Notes under the pieces: generated by a model | What the model saw: only the letters and a program-made list of their open reading frames with translations | Database searches by the model: none | Told to the model about the DNA's origin: nothing | Program-made: the position numbers and the translations under genes | Shown here: piece by piece, positions 35,155 to 46,304 of the stretch | Layout of the letters: each line of letters opens with the position of its first letter | How positions within the stretch are numbered: position 1 is the first letter of the stretch | Assembly (NCBI RefSeq): GCF_004664715.2 | Contig: NC_051063.1 | Coordinates: forward strand, 70,480,518-70,544,517 | Origin: Peromyscus leucopus | Lineage: Eukaryota > Chordata > Mammalia > Rodentia > Cricetidae | Direction of reading: 5' to 3' | Length of the DNA: 64,000 nucleotides

Positions 35155-35186
35155 TTTGTTTGTTTGTTTGTTTGTTTGTTTGTTTT
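35155..35186. repeat. (TTTG)n microsatellite
   Basis: About eight units. Confidence 0.95.
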
Positions 35187-35319
35187 CTGGACAACATGCA
35201 TCCAGAGAAGCAAATTCTTGTTCCAGGGTGGGTACATTGAGTAAGCATATTTCCCCCCTGAACCCAGGACATCTTGGGGATGTGGCATTGGAAAAGTTAA
35301 AACCAAAAGAAAATTTAGA

Positions 35320-35640
35320 GCTAGGGCGGTAGCTTGTGGGTCAAATGCTTGCCACATAACCATAAGAACTGGAGTTCAGATCTCCATGTCCCATGTCACC
35401 ACGTCATGGCGTGGCTACACATGTCTGTAACTCTAGGACTGGTAGGGTAGACCAAGGGCATTATGGTCTAGCTAGATAAGCTAGCTGAAACTGTGAGCTC
35501 CAAATTCACTGAGAGACCCTGTCTTAAAACGGTAAGCTGGGGAAGAGATCAAGGAAGGCATCTGGATATTGGCCTCTGACCTCCACACACCTGCCCAGGC
35601 ACACGCATGTATACACACACACATACATAGAAAATTCTGG
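35320..35640 (+). repeat. B4/RSINE1-type dimeric SINE
   Basis: gagctagggcggtagcttgt, actggagttcagatctccat, tgtctgtaactctaggactg and gagagaccctgtcttaaaac, with tail ggcctctgacctccacacac. Confidence 0.72.
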
Positions 35641-36378
35641 CTCTGGACCTGGTACCACATGCTTTGTCATCGCCTCAATGGCCAGATTTTTATAAAAAGT
35701 GCTCCAAGCGTCAGAATGCCAGTACAGCACATGGCTGCAGAGACTCTGCGAATGTAATCGATTACTGCTTCAATCAAATATGGGCCCAGTCCTCACCCCT
35801 CCATGGCTTTTAACTAATTTTACAGTTTGAGGCCATGTTGCTTATTACAGATTTCAATTTGTCATGACCCAAGAAAACATTCTGTCATGTATGGAGTTGC
35901 TTAACTGTCTCCACATAGTCATTCATATTGCCCTTGCCTACGAATAATGAGAGGAACATAAAATATTTCATCCACCGTTTGACTACACTCCTTAAGTTCT
36001 TGTAGAAAATTAGCCATTAGGATTAGCTGAACTCTTGTGTAACCTACAGGACTGGGAATGAGTGAGGAATGGAGTCACAGGGGAAAATGTCCCCTTTTCT
36101 CTAGAGAGCCCATATAGAGGAGGGAGGTAATTCAAAGGGCCACCTGTGGGTATATTAGTTGTGGGGGCCTTTATCCTGGAAAGAGAGCCTGTTGTTACTG
36201 GCCTGGCTTTTGATGGCTCTTCCCCTGGCCTCTGCACCACATGAGACCTAAATGCAAAACCCTGTTCAAGACTGAAAAGAGAAGAGGCTGGGAAATCAAC
36301 CCAGTCCTGGGAGATCAGTACAGAGAGGAAGGTGCACTGGACTTGAGGATTATAAGTACTTCCTGTAGCTTCTCTAAT
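35641..36378. other. Unique intronic sequence
   Basis: Nothing recognised. Confidence 0.5.
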
Positions 36379-36540
36379 GATTTATTTATTTTTATTTTAT
36401 GAGCATTGGTGTTTGACTTGCATGTAATGTCTGTGTGAGCGTGTTGGATCCTCTGGAACTGGAGTTACAGACAGTTGTGAGCTGTCATGTGGGTATTGGG
36501 AATTGAACCTGGGTCCTCTGGAAGAGCAGCCAGTGTCCCT
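36379..36540 (-). repeat. B3-type tRNA SINE
   Basis: Inverted. actggagttacagacagttg, gggtattgggaattgaacct and gtcctctggaagagcagcca. Confidence 0.85.
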
Positions 36541-37261
36541 GTAATTTCTTTAAAACACAGAAGACAGAACATCCCCCTCCATGAAGAGTGAATCCAGCAA
36601 CCAGAACTCAGGTGGGATTTGTTGTTTTGTTCTCCAGTTTTATATTTTACAACCATCCGTGGTCTCAGAGACACATTCTTCTCTTTTGTAAGTTCTCTTG
36701 CCGGCAGCAGTACGTGTGACTGGTGCCAGGCACCCTGGCTTTCCTAGGATGTCCCAACTCAGTCCCAAGATCTGAGCAGGGAAGCATGTGTGCCCCACTA
36801 ATGAGGGCTGCGTACACTCAGGTTCATAGTCAGGGGCCCCCTTTCAGGAAGAGAGGAAACTATCTGTTCAAAATGCAGAGGCATTTCTTGGTGGCTCCTG
36901 CCAGAGCTCCTGAGCAGTTCTGTGGGCTGATTTAGAAATCTCCAGGATGTAGGGGTCTTTTTCTGTCTTGTATCAGTCTCTGGCAGCGATAGCATGGAAA
37001 TTTGCAGAGCAGAACTCTCTTTGAGCAAGCAGAAAGGAACAAATTTGATCTAACACACATTCTGCAAGCGTGGTTCAATGTAGGTCAGTGTCTAAGAGAG
37101 CCCAGCTGGCCAGCCTGCGCGTCTGCCTGGGAGCTGGCTGGCTGGCTTCCGCCCAGGCCAAGAAACTCCCCCTCAGCCCTGAGCACCAATTAATAAAAGC
37201 TCCTCTTCATGCAGTGCGGGTGAGGAGAGCGGGGGGCTGAACTGCATCCAGATTGCTGGGA
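36541..37261. other. Unique intronic sequence
   Basis: Contains a modestly CpG-containing piece at 37080-37250 (cctgcgcgtctgcc, gcagtgcgggtgagg). Nothing else recognised. Confidence 0.45.
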
Positions 37262-37426
37262 AAATGCTTACCCAATCGGCAGACCTGAGTTCTCTCCAAG
37301 GGTAGCTGGTATGTGGAAGGAACACGTATACCAGACACACTCATTCTGGAGTGCAAGGCTGTCCAGGATTAAAGGATGTTTGAGCTCCATGCCAGCCAGA
37401 GTTACATGAGGAGACTCTATCTCCAA
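37262..37426 (+). repeat. Diverged SINE fragment (B1/B4-like)
   Basis: aatgcttacccaatcggcag then ccagccagagttacatgagg and agactctatctccaaacc, as in the right part of a dimeric SINE. Confidence 0.5.
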
Positions 37427-37457
37427 ACCAACCAACCAACCAACAAACAAACAAACA
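37427..37457. repeat. (AACC)n/(AAAC)n microsatellite
   Basis: A SINE-tail array that changes unit from AACC to AAAC. Confidence 0.92.
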
Positions 37458-37782
37458 ATAGAAGTATTTTGATTTGATGGTTCCTGGCAATTTGCTAAAT
37501 GTTTTGTTAATGCTAGCAATTTAGAAACAATTCACCAAAGATATATATCTATATATAGTATATATTTTTCTACTGTGTAAAATGAATACCAAATAGGTTC
37601 TAAATGGTAGAATTTTTAAGGGTCAGAGTATCTTACCTCCTCAGGATTTGTGTTGCTGTTGGAAGTTATCAACTTTAGAGTAGGGCTAATTCCTACTCCC
37701 TCCTCAAAGCGGGAATGTAGTAATGATACTAACACTATTGATATTATCTGTGACTATCTTTGATGTATTTTTCTCATTCTTA
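37458..37782. other. Unique AT-rich sequence
   Basis: TA-rich run at 37541-37570. Nothing recognised. Confidence 0.5.
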
Positions 37783-38110
37783 ATTTGTGTGTGTGAGGGG
37801 GGTATATGTACATGCTTGTATATCTGCACATGTATGTGTGTGCACATGTATGTGGAGGCCAGATATCAGCATCTTTATCTACCACTCTCCACCTCATTTT
37901 CTAGGACAGTGTCTCTCACTGAACCTGGAGCTCACTGACAGGCTAGGCCGGCTGGCCAATGAGCTTCAGGAATCCACCTGTCTCCACCTCCCACCTCTAA
38001 TGCTGGGGTTAGAGGCATGCTATAATATCCAGCTTTTGCATGGACGCTGAGGATCCAGGATCTCACGTTTGTGTGTCAGGCACTTTCCCCACTGATTCCT
38101 CTCCCCATCT
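37783..38110 (-). repeat. B4/RSINE1-type dimeric SINE
   Basis: Inverted. gtgtctctcactgaacctgg, taatgctggggttagaggca and aggcactttccccactgatt. Confidence 0.75.
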
Positions 38111-38584
38111 ACTAGACTTTGCACATGAAATACCCCCATGGGCTATATTAAAGCCCAGCTCCACAGCTGCTTGTGCTCATTGAAAGATTTTAGAGGCTTG
38201 AGGAGGTGAGGCCTAGTTGGAGGAAGTAGATGATCACCCATTTTGAAGATAGATTTGTCTTCAGATCTAAGTTATTATCCCTTGGAACTCTTTCTTCCCA
38301 AACATCCTTCAGATACTCACAGAAACCCTTTGGGAACTGAAAGCTGGCCTCCTAAGTGACTAGAGATGACCAGAGATGTCAGAGTGACCCCACTCATCTC
38401 TGACAGCACCAGGCAGGTGGAGCAGGCACATCCCTCAGCTCTAACCCTCCTGCATGCTAGATGTGGTTATTCAGTTGGATACATTGTTTCTTGAAACGAC
38501 CATCCAGGCCTTGTGTTGGGTGGACAGGGAGGGAAACATGTTTCTCTACTTACCAGTAGATGTGCCCGAGGGTTGGGTGTAAGA
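38111..38584. other. Unique intronic sequence
   Basis: Nothing firmly recognised. Confidence 0.45.
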
Positions 38585-38760
38585 TGTCTTAGCATCTAAC
38601 CCCTGAGTAGCTGTGTGACTTTGGACAGACGTCCTAACATCCCTAAGACTGCTCCTGTGCCTGTGAAAGTTGTCAAATACTGCCCTTGCCGCATTCCTGT
38701 AAAGAATTAAAGACCCTCGGGATATAGCGTGTCCCATCGCATCAACTGTGTGCATGCTCA
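38585..38760 (+). repeat. MIR SINE
   Basis: gagtagctgtgtgactttgg is the MIR core, followed by diverged cctaagactgctcctgtgcc. Confidence 0.6.
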
Positions 38761-38839
38761 GGGAGCAGAGGCTCCTGGATGCCACTCAGAGGACAGAGTA
38801 CTATGCACGATTAAAAATAAAATAAAAGTTTGGTTGCAG

Positions 38840-38991
38840 GGCTGAAGAGATGGCTCAGTGTCTAAGAGTGCACGCTGCTCCTTCAGAGCACCAGAGCAAC
38901 ACCAGCTCCTCTCCTGGGAATTCAAGGCCCTCTTCTGGGAATTCAAGGCCCTCTTCTGGCCTCCATGTGCACTTGCACTCATGTGGACATA
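38840..38991 (+). repeat. B3-type SINE with internal 21-bp duplication
   Basis: gggctgaagagatggctcag starts it. A 21-bp unit (ctgggaattcaaggccctct and a further t) occurs twice in tandem at 38914-38955. The tail runs into the CA array. Confidence 0.8.
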
Positions 38992-38992
38992 T

Positions 38993-39047
<55 letters not shown>
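38992..39047. repeat. (AC)n microsatellite
   Basis: About 28 pure units at the SINE tail. Confidence 0.97.
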
Positions 39048-39048
<1 letters not shown>

Positions 39049-39186
39049 TAATTTGTATTTAAAAAGTTAATTTTAAAAAACAAGTTGACTTGTCTTCTGG
39101 AGTCTACCCCAGTTGTTTATTTCAGACACTACCTAGGTTGTCTGAAATGCATAGCTTATTGCTTATTATCAATATTTGGCAGGCTT

Positions 39187-39356
39187 GCCGGGCGTTGGTG
39201 GTGCACGCCTTTAATCCCAGCACTTGGGAGGCAGAGCCAGGTGGATCTCTGTGAGTTTGAGGCCAGCCTGGGCTACCAAGTGAGCTCCAGGAAAGGCGCA
39301 AAGCTACACAGAGAAACCCTGTCTCGAAAAACCAAAAAAAAAAAAAAAAAAAAAAT
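39187..39356 (+). repeat. Full-length young B1 SINE
   Basis: Begins gccgggcgttggtggtgcac, contains the paired-box region and ends gaaaccctgtctcgaaaaac with an A tail of about 22. It is flanked by a perfect 14-bp duplication, tatttggcaggctt (39173-39186 and 39357-39370). The right half (aggaaaggcgcaaagctaca) is the cricetid variant. Confidence 0.95.
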
Positions 39357-39674
39357 TATTTGGCAGGCTTGATTTTTCACTTCCATGACTGAACTTACAG
39401 CAGCTCTTTCTACATAGAGTAAGTACTGTTAGCTCTTTCTGACCTGACACAAATGACCACACCTGACTGAGTGTCCTTTAGACTCAATCTGCTCCTCCTC
39501 TATCTTTTAGCTTCGTCCCATAGCAACGAGTGAACACAAACTAGAAATCCTTCATAATTGCTTTCAAAGGCAATCTCACCACATTAAGCATAAATTGTTC
39601 ATTTACAGGGAGATGGGCAGAAAGGCCATTGTAAGACTAAAGGAAATTGGAAGTAAAATTTGCATAGCAATAAA

Positions 39675-39812
39675 AAAATGGGCTTTGAAATCAAACTGCC
39701 TGTACAGTACCAGCTGTGTGGCCCTGGACAAGTTGCTAGCCATTCTGTACCTCTGGCTTCTCATCTCAAAACTAGTGCCTATCTACCAAGGGTGTTGTGA
39801 ACATGACATCTG
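39675..39812 (+). repeat. MIR SINE
   Basis: Long match to MIR in order: atgggctttgaaatcaaact, accagctgtgtggccctgga, caagttgctagccattctgt, ctcatctcaaaactagtgcc and gggtgttgtgaacatgaca. Confidence 0.85.
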
Positions 39813-39829
39813 AACATGTGAGGTGGAGG

Positions 39830-40055
39830 GAGGGCATAGGTCAGAGGGTAGAACACTTGCCTGGAATATGTGAAGCCTTAGGTTCAATCTCCCCAGCACT
39901 GCTTAAACCAAGAATGGTGGCATATGCCTGTAGTCTCTCTGTATTCAGGAGGTAGAAAGATGTGAATCTGAAGTTCCAGATCATCCTCAATGACGAAGCT
40001 AGCTTGAAGCAAGTCTGGGATACAAAGATCTGATCTTGAGAAACACATAAATTTG
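39830..40055 (+). repeat. B4-type (ID+B1-like) dimeric SINE
   Basis: ID-like left part (agggtagaacacttgcctgg ... ggttcaatctccccagcact) then a B1-like right part (gtggcatatgcctgtagtct). Confidence 0.72.
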
Positions 40056-40091
40056 AAAATGCAGATAAAGAGCTCAGACCAATGCTTCCCA

Positions 40092-40191
40092 CTGCTGCTG
40101 CTGCTGCTGGTAGTGGTGACGGTGATGGTGGAGGTGATGGTGGTGATGATGGTGATGATGATGGTGATGGTAGTATGGTGGTGATGGTGGT
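40092..40191. repeat. (CTG)6 then (GGTGAT)-type array
   Basis: About six CTG units followed by about 80 bp of mixed ggtgat, gatgatggt and ggtggt units. The Pro/Ser-rich antisense frame (39841-40314) is its product and is not a gene. Confidence 0.93.
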
Positions 40192-40594
40192 TATTTCTTC
40201 TTTAAAGGAAACTTCTGAAGCCTGAGAAAAGCTACTGTTTGCCCAGGTCAACAGAGCATTGGAAGCAGGCAGTCTATCTCTGAGTTTGTGATACATTCCC
40301 AGAGAAGTGGTCATGGGGCTTTACTTATCTGTGAAAATAGTTCATTGCATTTTCAACTTTTCTTTTATATCTGTAGCCCACCTCACCCTCCAACTGTATT
40401 ACTTAAACTTGAGCATTCTCACATAATGAAGACAGCCCACATTCAAGACTTTCAAAAAACATGTGATCATTTAAAACGACAGTTGCCCAAGGATTTAAGG
40501 CTTTCGGTGGGAGAGCAGAAGATTAGAAGGAGGGCAGCATCATTTTTCACCTACTTTTGCATTTTGTCTGGACAGATGGTTGACAAATGAATCC
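40192..40594. other. Unique intronic sequence
   Basis: Nothing recognised. Confidence 0.5.
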
Positions 40595-41020
40595 TGTGAT
40601 GTTAATACTGGTTGTCAGCTTGGTAGAACCTAAAAGCATCTGGGAGACAAGTTTCTGGGCATGTTTGTGAGACACTATCTAGATTAAGTTAGCCTCCAGG
40701 CATGCCGCTACTGTTAGGGTATCTAGGTTAGGTTAATTGAGGTGGAAAGGCCTGCGCTAACCATGAGCGGCACCATCCCCTGGCTGGGGCCCCAGACAGG
40801 AGAGGCAGGAGGAAGCCAGCTAAAAACCAGCGTCTGCCTCTCTGCTTCCTGACTGTGGGTGCAACTTGCCCTGCTACCCCACGTTATTCCATCACACTGT
40901 CCCCGGCATGATGTATATTCTGAAACTATGGACCAAAGCAAAGCCTTTCTCCCTAGAAACTTCGGGACATTTTATCAACAGGAAAGGTGACTACAGCAAG
41001 TCCTGTGACTTTAAAGAGAT
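40595..41020 (+). repeat. Dispersed repeat related to family A, copy 7
   Basis: gtgatgttaatactggttgt, ggcatgtttgtgagacacta, tgagcggcaccatcccctgg, ctgcttcctgactgtgggtg and accaaagcaaagcctttctc resemble a rodent relative of family A. Confidence 0.65.
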
Positions 41021-41629
41021 TTCTGCTGAGGTGACACTAACATCAGAGGCATGAGAGTAGCTGAACTCAAGAGACCCACCCCAAAGACAGCCATGGCATA
41101 TCTCCTTACAGATAATATCTCTTTGATCCAGAAGCCTGCACGTTTGTGACTTACAAACGGAGGCAGTATATTAAGAAATTACTCGGCAGAAAACTTAATT
41201 ATCCCCTACAGTTTCCAGAACACTCTATCAACAGTTTTATTTATAATAATTTCTAGAAACTAAATGAGAAAGATCTGGGCAGAGAAAACGTATTATTATT
41301 ACTATTACTGTTTCAGAAAAAAAGCACAACATGTTTGGATACTTTGAGCATTTCATAAATGAAGAATAACAAAGAGAATTAAAGTGCCATATTGTTTTTA
41401 TAAATGTAGAGTGCTAAATATTTAGAGCCCCAAAATGCTGAAATTATAACCAAAAATAACCTGAATTTTGTGGCTAAATTGAACTGAATACCGAAAGGCA
41501 TCCTAAGCCTCCTTGTTTATATGTTCACTCCAGTGTACCAGATACACTTCTGGGACATGGCTGATTGACTGTTGCTTTCTTTCAGACCTTCCAAACCAAG
41601 GGGTGATCCTGCCTCCTAGGAAGGCTGTG
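41021..41629. other. Unique AT-rich sequence
   Basis: No repeat recognised. Contains the palindrome ctaaatatttag at 41414-41425 (see findings). Confidence 0.45.
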
Positions 41630-41810
41630 TGGACCAGTGGTTAGCAGGGGATAGTCTTCGGAACCCAACAGTCCAGTCCCATCTCCCTGAACTCTGCTAT
41701 GTGGCTTTGTGCTCATAATCCTTCTGACTGTTTCCTGTTTCTTATAGGCAGGGCTAAGTAGTCCTTATTCCGTAGGGTCTCTGTCAAGAGAACAGATGTG
41801 AGAGGAGACA
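41630..41810 (+). repeat. MIR SINE
   Basis: gtggaccagtggttagcagg, tgctatgtggctttgtgctc and cttctgactgtttcctgttt follow the MIR core. Confidence 0.65.
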
Positions 41811-42061
41811 GAAGGACAGTGACAACAGCTGTGACTGTGACAGTTATAAGGAGGTATCAGTGGACAGCAGTAAGGCTCTGCTTTCCCTCCCCCAAACAAG
41901 GAACCCAGAACTCCTGTCCTCCAGGTGACACTGACCTCCTCCAGGGACAACAAGGAACAGAAGTATTTACAAAGAGCAAGTTCCAGAAACGCCAGCAAAC
42001 GCGAGTTGAAGGAAGAACAGGGCGTCTCAGATTCCCTCCCTTGCTTTCACTTTCCAACTTT

Positions 42062-42200
42062 TGTCTGTCTGTCTGTCTGCCTCCTTCTCCTCTCTCTCAC
42101 TCCCTCTCCCTCTGTATGTATGTGTGTGTGTACGTGTGCACATGCATAAGTGTGTGTGATTACATGTGTGTGCAGTATATGTGGTTGTCCATATGCAGTG
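42062..42200. repeat. (TGTC)n and TG-rich tract
   Basis: A short TGTC run at 42062-42079, CT-rich sequence, then degenerate tgtgtg to about 42200 at the tail of the inverted SINE. Confidence 0.85.
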
Positions 42201-42536
42201 TGTATGTATACACTTGTGCACATGGGTGCTCCTGCACTTGTGTGCACATCTGTATTAAGGCCAGAGGTGGACACTGGGTGTCTTTCACTATCATTTTCCA
42301 CCTTCAGCTTAGAAACAGGGACTCTCATTGAGCCTAGAGCCCACTGATTGGCTAGACTGACAGCCAGTAAGCTGAGAGTGGAGGGAATCTGCCTATCTCC
42401 ATCCACCCTTCACTGCCAATGCCAGGGTTACAGATAGGTACAACCATATCCAGCTACTCCGTGAGTGCTAAGAATCCTAGTTCAGGCCCTTATGCTTGCC
42501 TGGCAGGCACTTCACCAACCAAGGCATCTCCCAGTT
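42201..42536 (-). repeat. B4/RSINE1-type dimeric SINE
   Basis: Inverted. attaaggccagaggtggaca, gggactctcattgagcctag, aatgccagggttacagatag and the promoter end accaaggcatctcccagttc. A 177-codon frame over this area is a repeat artefact. Confidence 0.75.
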
Positions 42537-43234
42537 CCTCTGTCTTACCCTGTACTCCCACACACTGGTTTTTCTAGAACACTGTCCCCCCATGGACATC
42601 ACATTAGTAAGTTTGTGATTCAGGACAGTCTAGAGTTTTTGTTACAAACCAGAAAACATCCTTCAAGTCCATGGGGTCCAGGAGGGTGTTTACTGTTCTG
42701 CTTCTTCCTATTTACTCTAAATTTACTTGGCTTTAATTTAGGACTAGATAATATTAGATAAAAGATGGCCATCCTAGAAAGTAGGCAAACACAGATCCTG
42801 GTTTTTAATTATGATTTTGATTGTGTGCTGTGTTGTTAAAGCTTTAGATACTTCCTCTCTTATTTCAGGCATCTTAGCTATGTTTGCAACATTCTGGCAG
42901 AAAAAGACCATGACCCACATTTCTATGTGAATGACTTTGTAATTTGTGATGGAGTAAATCTGCAGCAGAAAATGGGTTCAGGCCAGAGGCTCTGACTGAG
43001 TCTGAAATGGGTCCCCAGGACAAAGTCACTGAAGTCTACACACATAGGATTCAGTTGCAGAGTCTCCACGGTGCCCACTGGTGGTGATTGGCAGGCAAGA
43101 GCTATCTTATGACACTTCTGTAGGATGATGTCATACAGGGTACTTAAACCTACAAGCCCTATGTACACTCTTCAAAGAAATAATAGAGGGGAGAGTTAAC
43201 ATGTCAACTATGAATTCTTATAGCCCAAGTAATT
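42537..43234. other. Unique intronic sequence
   Basis: Nothing recognised. Confidence 0.5.
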
Positions 43235-43396
43235 GATGCCTCTCTGCCATTTCTCTGCTTCCCTAGACTGGACACTGTTAATGCAACTCTTGATTGTATA
43301 TATAGTATATATATACACATGTATATATTTATTGTACATCATTTTTCTTATATTGGCTATAACCTTCTTTTATCATTTTAGACAAAAAAGGGGAAA
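43235..43396 (+). mobile_element. 3' end of an ERV internal region, with polypurine tract
   Basis: Precedes the LTR and ends in the 13-nt purine tract (43384-43396: aaaaaaggggaaa) typical before a 3' LTR. The left limit is uncertain. A TA-rich run occupies 43297-43330. No intact gene is present. Confidence 0.6.
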
Positions 43397-43908
43397 TGTA
43401 GTGATATATTGTGTACCCTAATAAACTTATCTGAGGATCAAAGGACAGAGCTAGCTACTAGATTAGACCTAGAGGCCAGACAGTAATGGCACACACCCTT
43501 AATCCTATCACTTGGGAGATAGAGATCTATCTGGATCTCTGTGAGTTCAAGGCCACACTGGAAACAGAGTCAGGCAGTGGTGGCACATGCCTTTAATCCC
43601 AGCACTTGAGATCTCATGCCTTTGCTTGGAAGCACACACACCTTTAATCCCAGGAAGTGATGGCAGGGCACAGAAAAGTATATAAGGCCTGAGGAAACAG
43701 AAAAAAAAAAAGGTAGCAGTTCAGGTGAGACCCTCAGGGGTGAGGACTCAGAGGCTTTCAGTCTGAGGATTCGTAGAAACAGGATAGGCTGAGGAGTTGG
43801 CAAGGTAAGGTTGGCTATGGCTTGTTCTGCTTCTCTGATCTTTCAGCTTCCACCCCAATATCTGGCTCTGGGTTTTTTTTTTTTTTAATTAATAAGACCT
43901 TTTAAACA
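43397..43908 (+). repeat. 3' LTR of an ERV with embedded B1-like segments
   Basis: 512 bp, TG...CA (tgtagtgatatattgtgtac ... tttaaaca). It has an early aataaac and two B1-like pieces (gcctttaatcccagcacttg occurs inside). Its right part (ctgatctttcagcttccacc, atctggctctgg) matches the LTR at 3719-4073, so both belong to one family. Confidence 0.8.
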
Positions 43909-43962
43909 GTTTTGAAATTAATACCAAGGAATCAGGAGTTTATCTAAATGACCTTCAAGCAT

Positions 43963-43980
43963 CGTCATCATCATCATCAC
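43963..43980. repeat. Short (ATC)n run
   Basis: Six trinucleotide units. Confidence 0.9.
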
Positions 43981-44004
43981 TTGTTATTGTTGTGTAAACA
44001 CGAT

Positions 44005-44192
44005 TACGTGTGAGTCGGCTTGTAGGTATATGCACATGAGTGCAGGCACCCTTGGAGGCCACAAGTCTTGGGTTCCCTGGGGCTGGAGATGCAGGTGGTT
44101 ATAAAATACCTGACATGGGTGCTGGGAACTGAACTCAGGTCCTCTGGAAGGGAAGTTGGTACCCTTAACTATTGGGGCATCTCTCCAGCCCC
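44005..44192 (-). repeat. B3-type tRNA SINE
   Basis: Inverted. gggtgctgggaactgaactc, aggtcctctggaagggaagt and the promoter end ggggcatctctccagcccc. Confidence 0.87.
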
Positions 44193-44339
44193 ACATTTTT
44201 AGAATCTTAAAACAATGAGGTCCTGTATATGACTGTCCCCATGCCATATCCCCACCTAGGATTGGTGGAGACCATTTAAGCCCCAGTCCATTTATGGGTC
44301 TAATTAGTTTGGATGAAGGAGCTTTTCTGTAGCAATGTC

Positions 44340-44560
44340 TGTCATCTGTGTTCCGTCCTCACCACGTGCCAGGCACTGGGCTAGTCTGGGAGGGACGTCA
44401 GTTCAGTTCTGTGTCCCAGTGCAGTGTGGGAGAAACAAGCAAACAAAAATTGACCTAGACAAGGTAAAGTCCTGGGGCCAAATCCTGGTAGAACACAGGA
44501 GAAAAGTTCACTCAAAGGTGGGGGTTAAAGAGGGGCTCCCAGAGACCAAATGAGTAGGCA
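44340..44560 (-). repeat. Possible L2 LINE remnant
   Basis: cacgtgccaggcactgggct is the inverted L2 end motif. The following ~200 bp are diverged. Confidence 0.45.
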
Positions 44561-46304
44561 AAGCACATGTCCCTTTAATGGAATTCATCTCACTCAGACT
44601 ATATAACTAAATTACTTAATGGTAAATGCAGGGAAGTGTAATTTCAATATTGATCCAAAAAAATCCATTTGGAGGTCATTTGTGTTTTGGTTCAATATCC
44701 AAACATTTTCAGAAATGCATATTTTATAAGAACTTTACTTACATCGTAACGTTTTACTGAGAATTCTAAATGACCATTTTCAGCCATGTGTGTCCAAAGC
44801 TTTTGAAATCAGAAAATACAGTGTTCAGATGGAAAGGGTGGGGTTCTGCTTGTCCCCTACCACACTGCATGAGGTCTCCACTCCAAGCCATGCCCCCCCC
44901 CAAGTCACATACACAGTCAGCTGCTAAAGGGCACAGCCAAGGAAAGGTCCTTCAGCACCCCATACTCAGTGTGTATGAACTGAGCTCACCAGTGCCTGTC
45001 ACATCCTAGGTGGCCTCCCGATACCCCACCCCCAGCCATTATTAGTACCTGTACTGGCCTCTCCTGAGTGTGACTCCTGGATATAATCGTGCTGGCCTAG
45101 TCCTTTGTATACTCACACTGGCCTCCTCTGCAGCCTTTCTGTTTCCTTCCTTCCCCTCAAAATCTTTTCCTTATCACTGTCAGAGTGGAGGAGCATCCCA
45201 AAGCTGCCATCAGGCCAGGTCACCACTGTGTGTCATGTCTTCTGTTGTAGGGAACAAAAACAGTGGCATGTAGCAGCCTGCAAGATCCACTCACAGCTGC
45301 CTATCTCAGCACATGTCTGCATAGAAACACATGCATAGAAACTGCATGCTCCACCACATTCATTAAGCCCCAGACCCCCAGCCTGCTGTCTCTGTATTCT
45401 GTGCCTTTCAGTATGTGACCGCTCCCAGCGGGAATGTCCTCTGTATCTGCTTTTCTCCACATTTGTTCAAAGGTAACTGGTTCTTTCCCATCACCTTTCC
45501 CAGTCCTCCTGGATACCACCTGGGGCTAGCTGCAGGCTTGGAAGCAGTTCCCTGACCCCAGGCAGAGCTCTAGGGGTGTTTCATACAGCTGCGGCCATTC
45601 CAAATCTATTCTCCCCAGATGGGGAAGCCCATGCTCTGCCTTACCTCCAGGATCCATCACAATAATTAGCAGCTACATGAGAGCGTTATGTAGGTATCAC
45701 TAATAACAGCAAAGAAAATGGGAACTAGCAACATCAGCTCCTGGCACAGTTAAGATGCATTTCATTGTCTGGTGTCCAGGGGAAGAGAATGCCTTGTTAG
45801 GTCAGCTAATCTAATAAGCAGAGGAAAGGAATGTTCTCATGAAATTATGCATCCACCTTCTGCTCCCATTTGCTGATGGAAAGCCATCTAATTTGATTTT
45901 CCCTTTGGATAAAAGTACAAGATCGTTGCTGTCATATTTCCAATACCCCCATTGTCCATCTGCCCCTCTTGATTTTCTCCAGGGGCCTTTGACTTCCAGC
46001 CACTTTTAAATTAGATATACATCGTAGAACACTTCGATCTAGCACCTGCTGGGTTTCATCAAATGTGCTAGGGAGGGATGTGGGGATGTGAGTCACCCAG
46101 GAGGGAGAGGGTCCTGCACGTGAAGGGATGGAGCTGCTGTGCTGTTCTCAGACTGACTCTTGCTTCTGTGCATTTATTTATCCCTTATTCCACTCAGGAC
46201 ACGTTTCTCCACTGTTTCATACGGTCCCTGCCACATGTGCTCAGCAGGTATCACTGGACCAGCTTTGAAAGTCTGGTGGCACCGCAGGCACAAAAGCACT
46301 AACT
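44561..46304. other. Unique intronic sequence
   Basis: No gene or clear repeat. Two stretches (44570-44770 and 45640-45960) look like candidate regulatory DNA (see findings). Confidence 0.45.

Noticed and set aside
38758..39045. Several Cys-Val or His-Thr repeat frames at CA/GT arrays (also 4254, 7080, 26807, 54121, 55191)
   Set aside because: They are translations of microsatellites.
39841..40314. 157-codon minus-strand frame with Ser/Pro-rich centre
   Set aside because: The centre is the (GGTGAT)/(CTG) array read backwards and the rest lies in a dimeric SINE.
41798..42331. 177-codon plus-strand frame
   Set aside because: It starts in a MIR, crosses CT/TG-rich low-complexity sequence and ends in a B4/RSINE1 SINE. 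The Cys/Val/Tyr-rich part is the TG array.
43233..43421. Hydrophobic plus-strand frame before the ERV LTR
   Set aside because: The hydrophobic run comes from a TA-rich tract and the frame enters the LTR. It could be a decayed envelope tail but cannot be supported.
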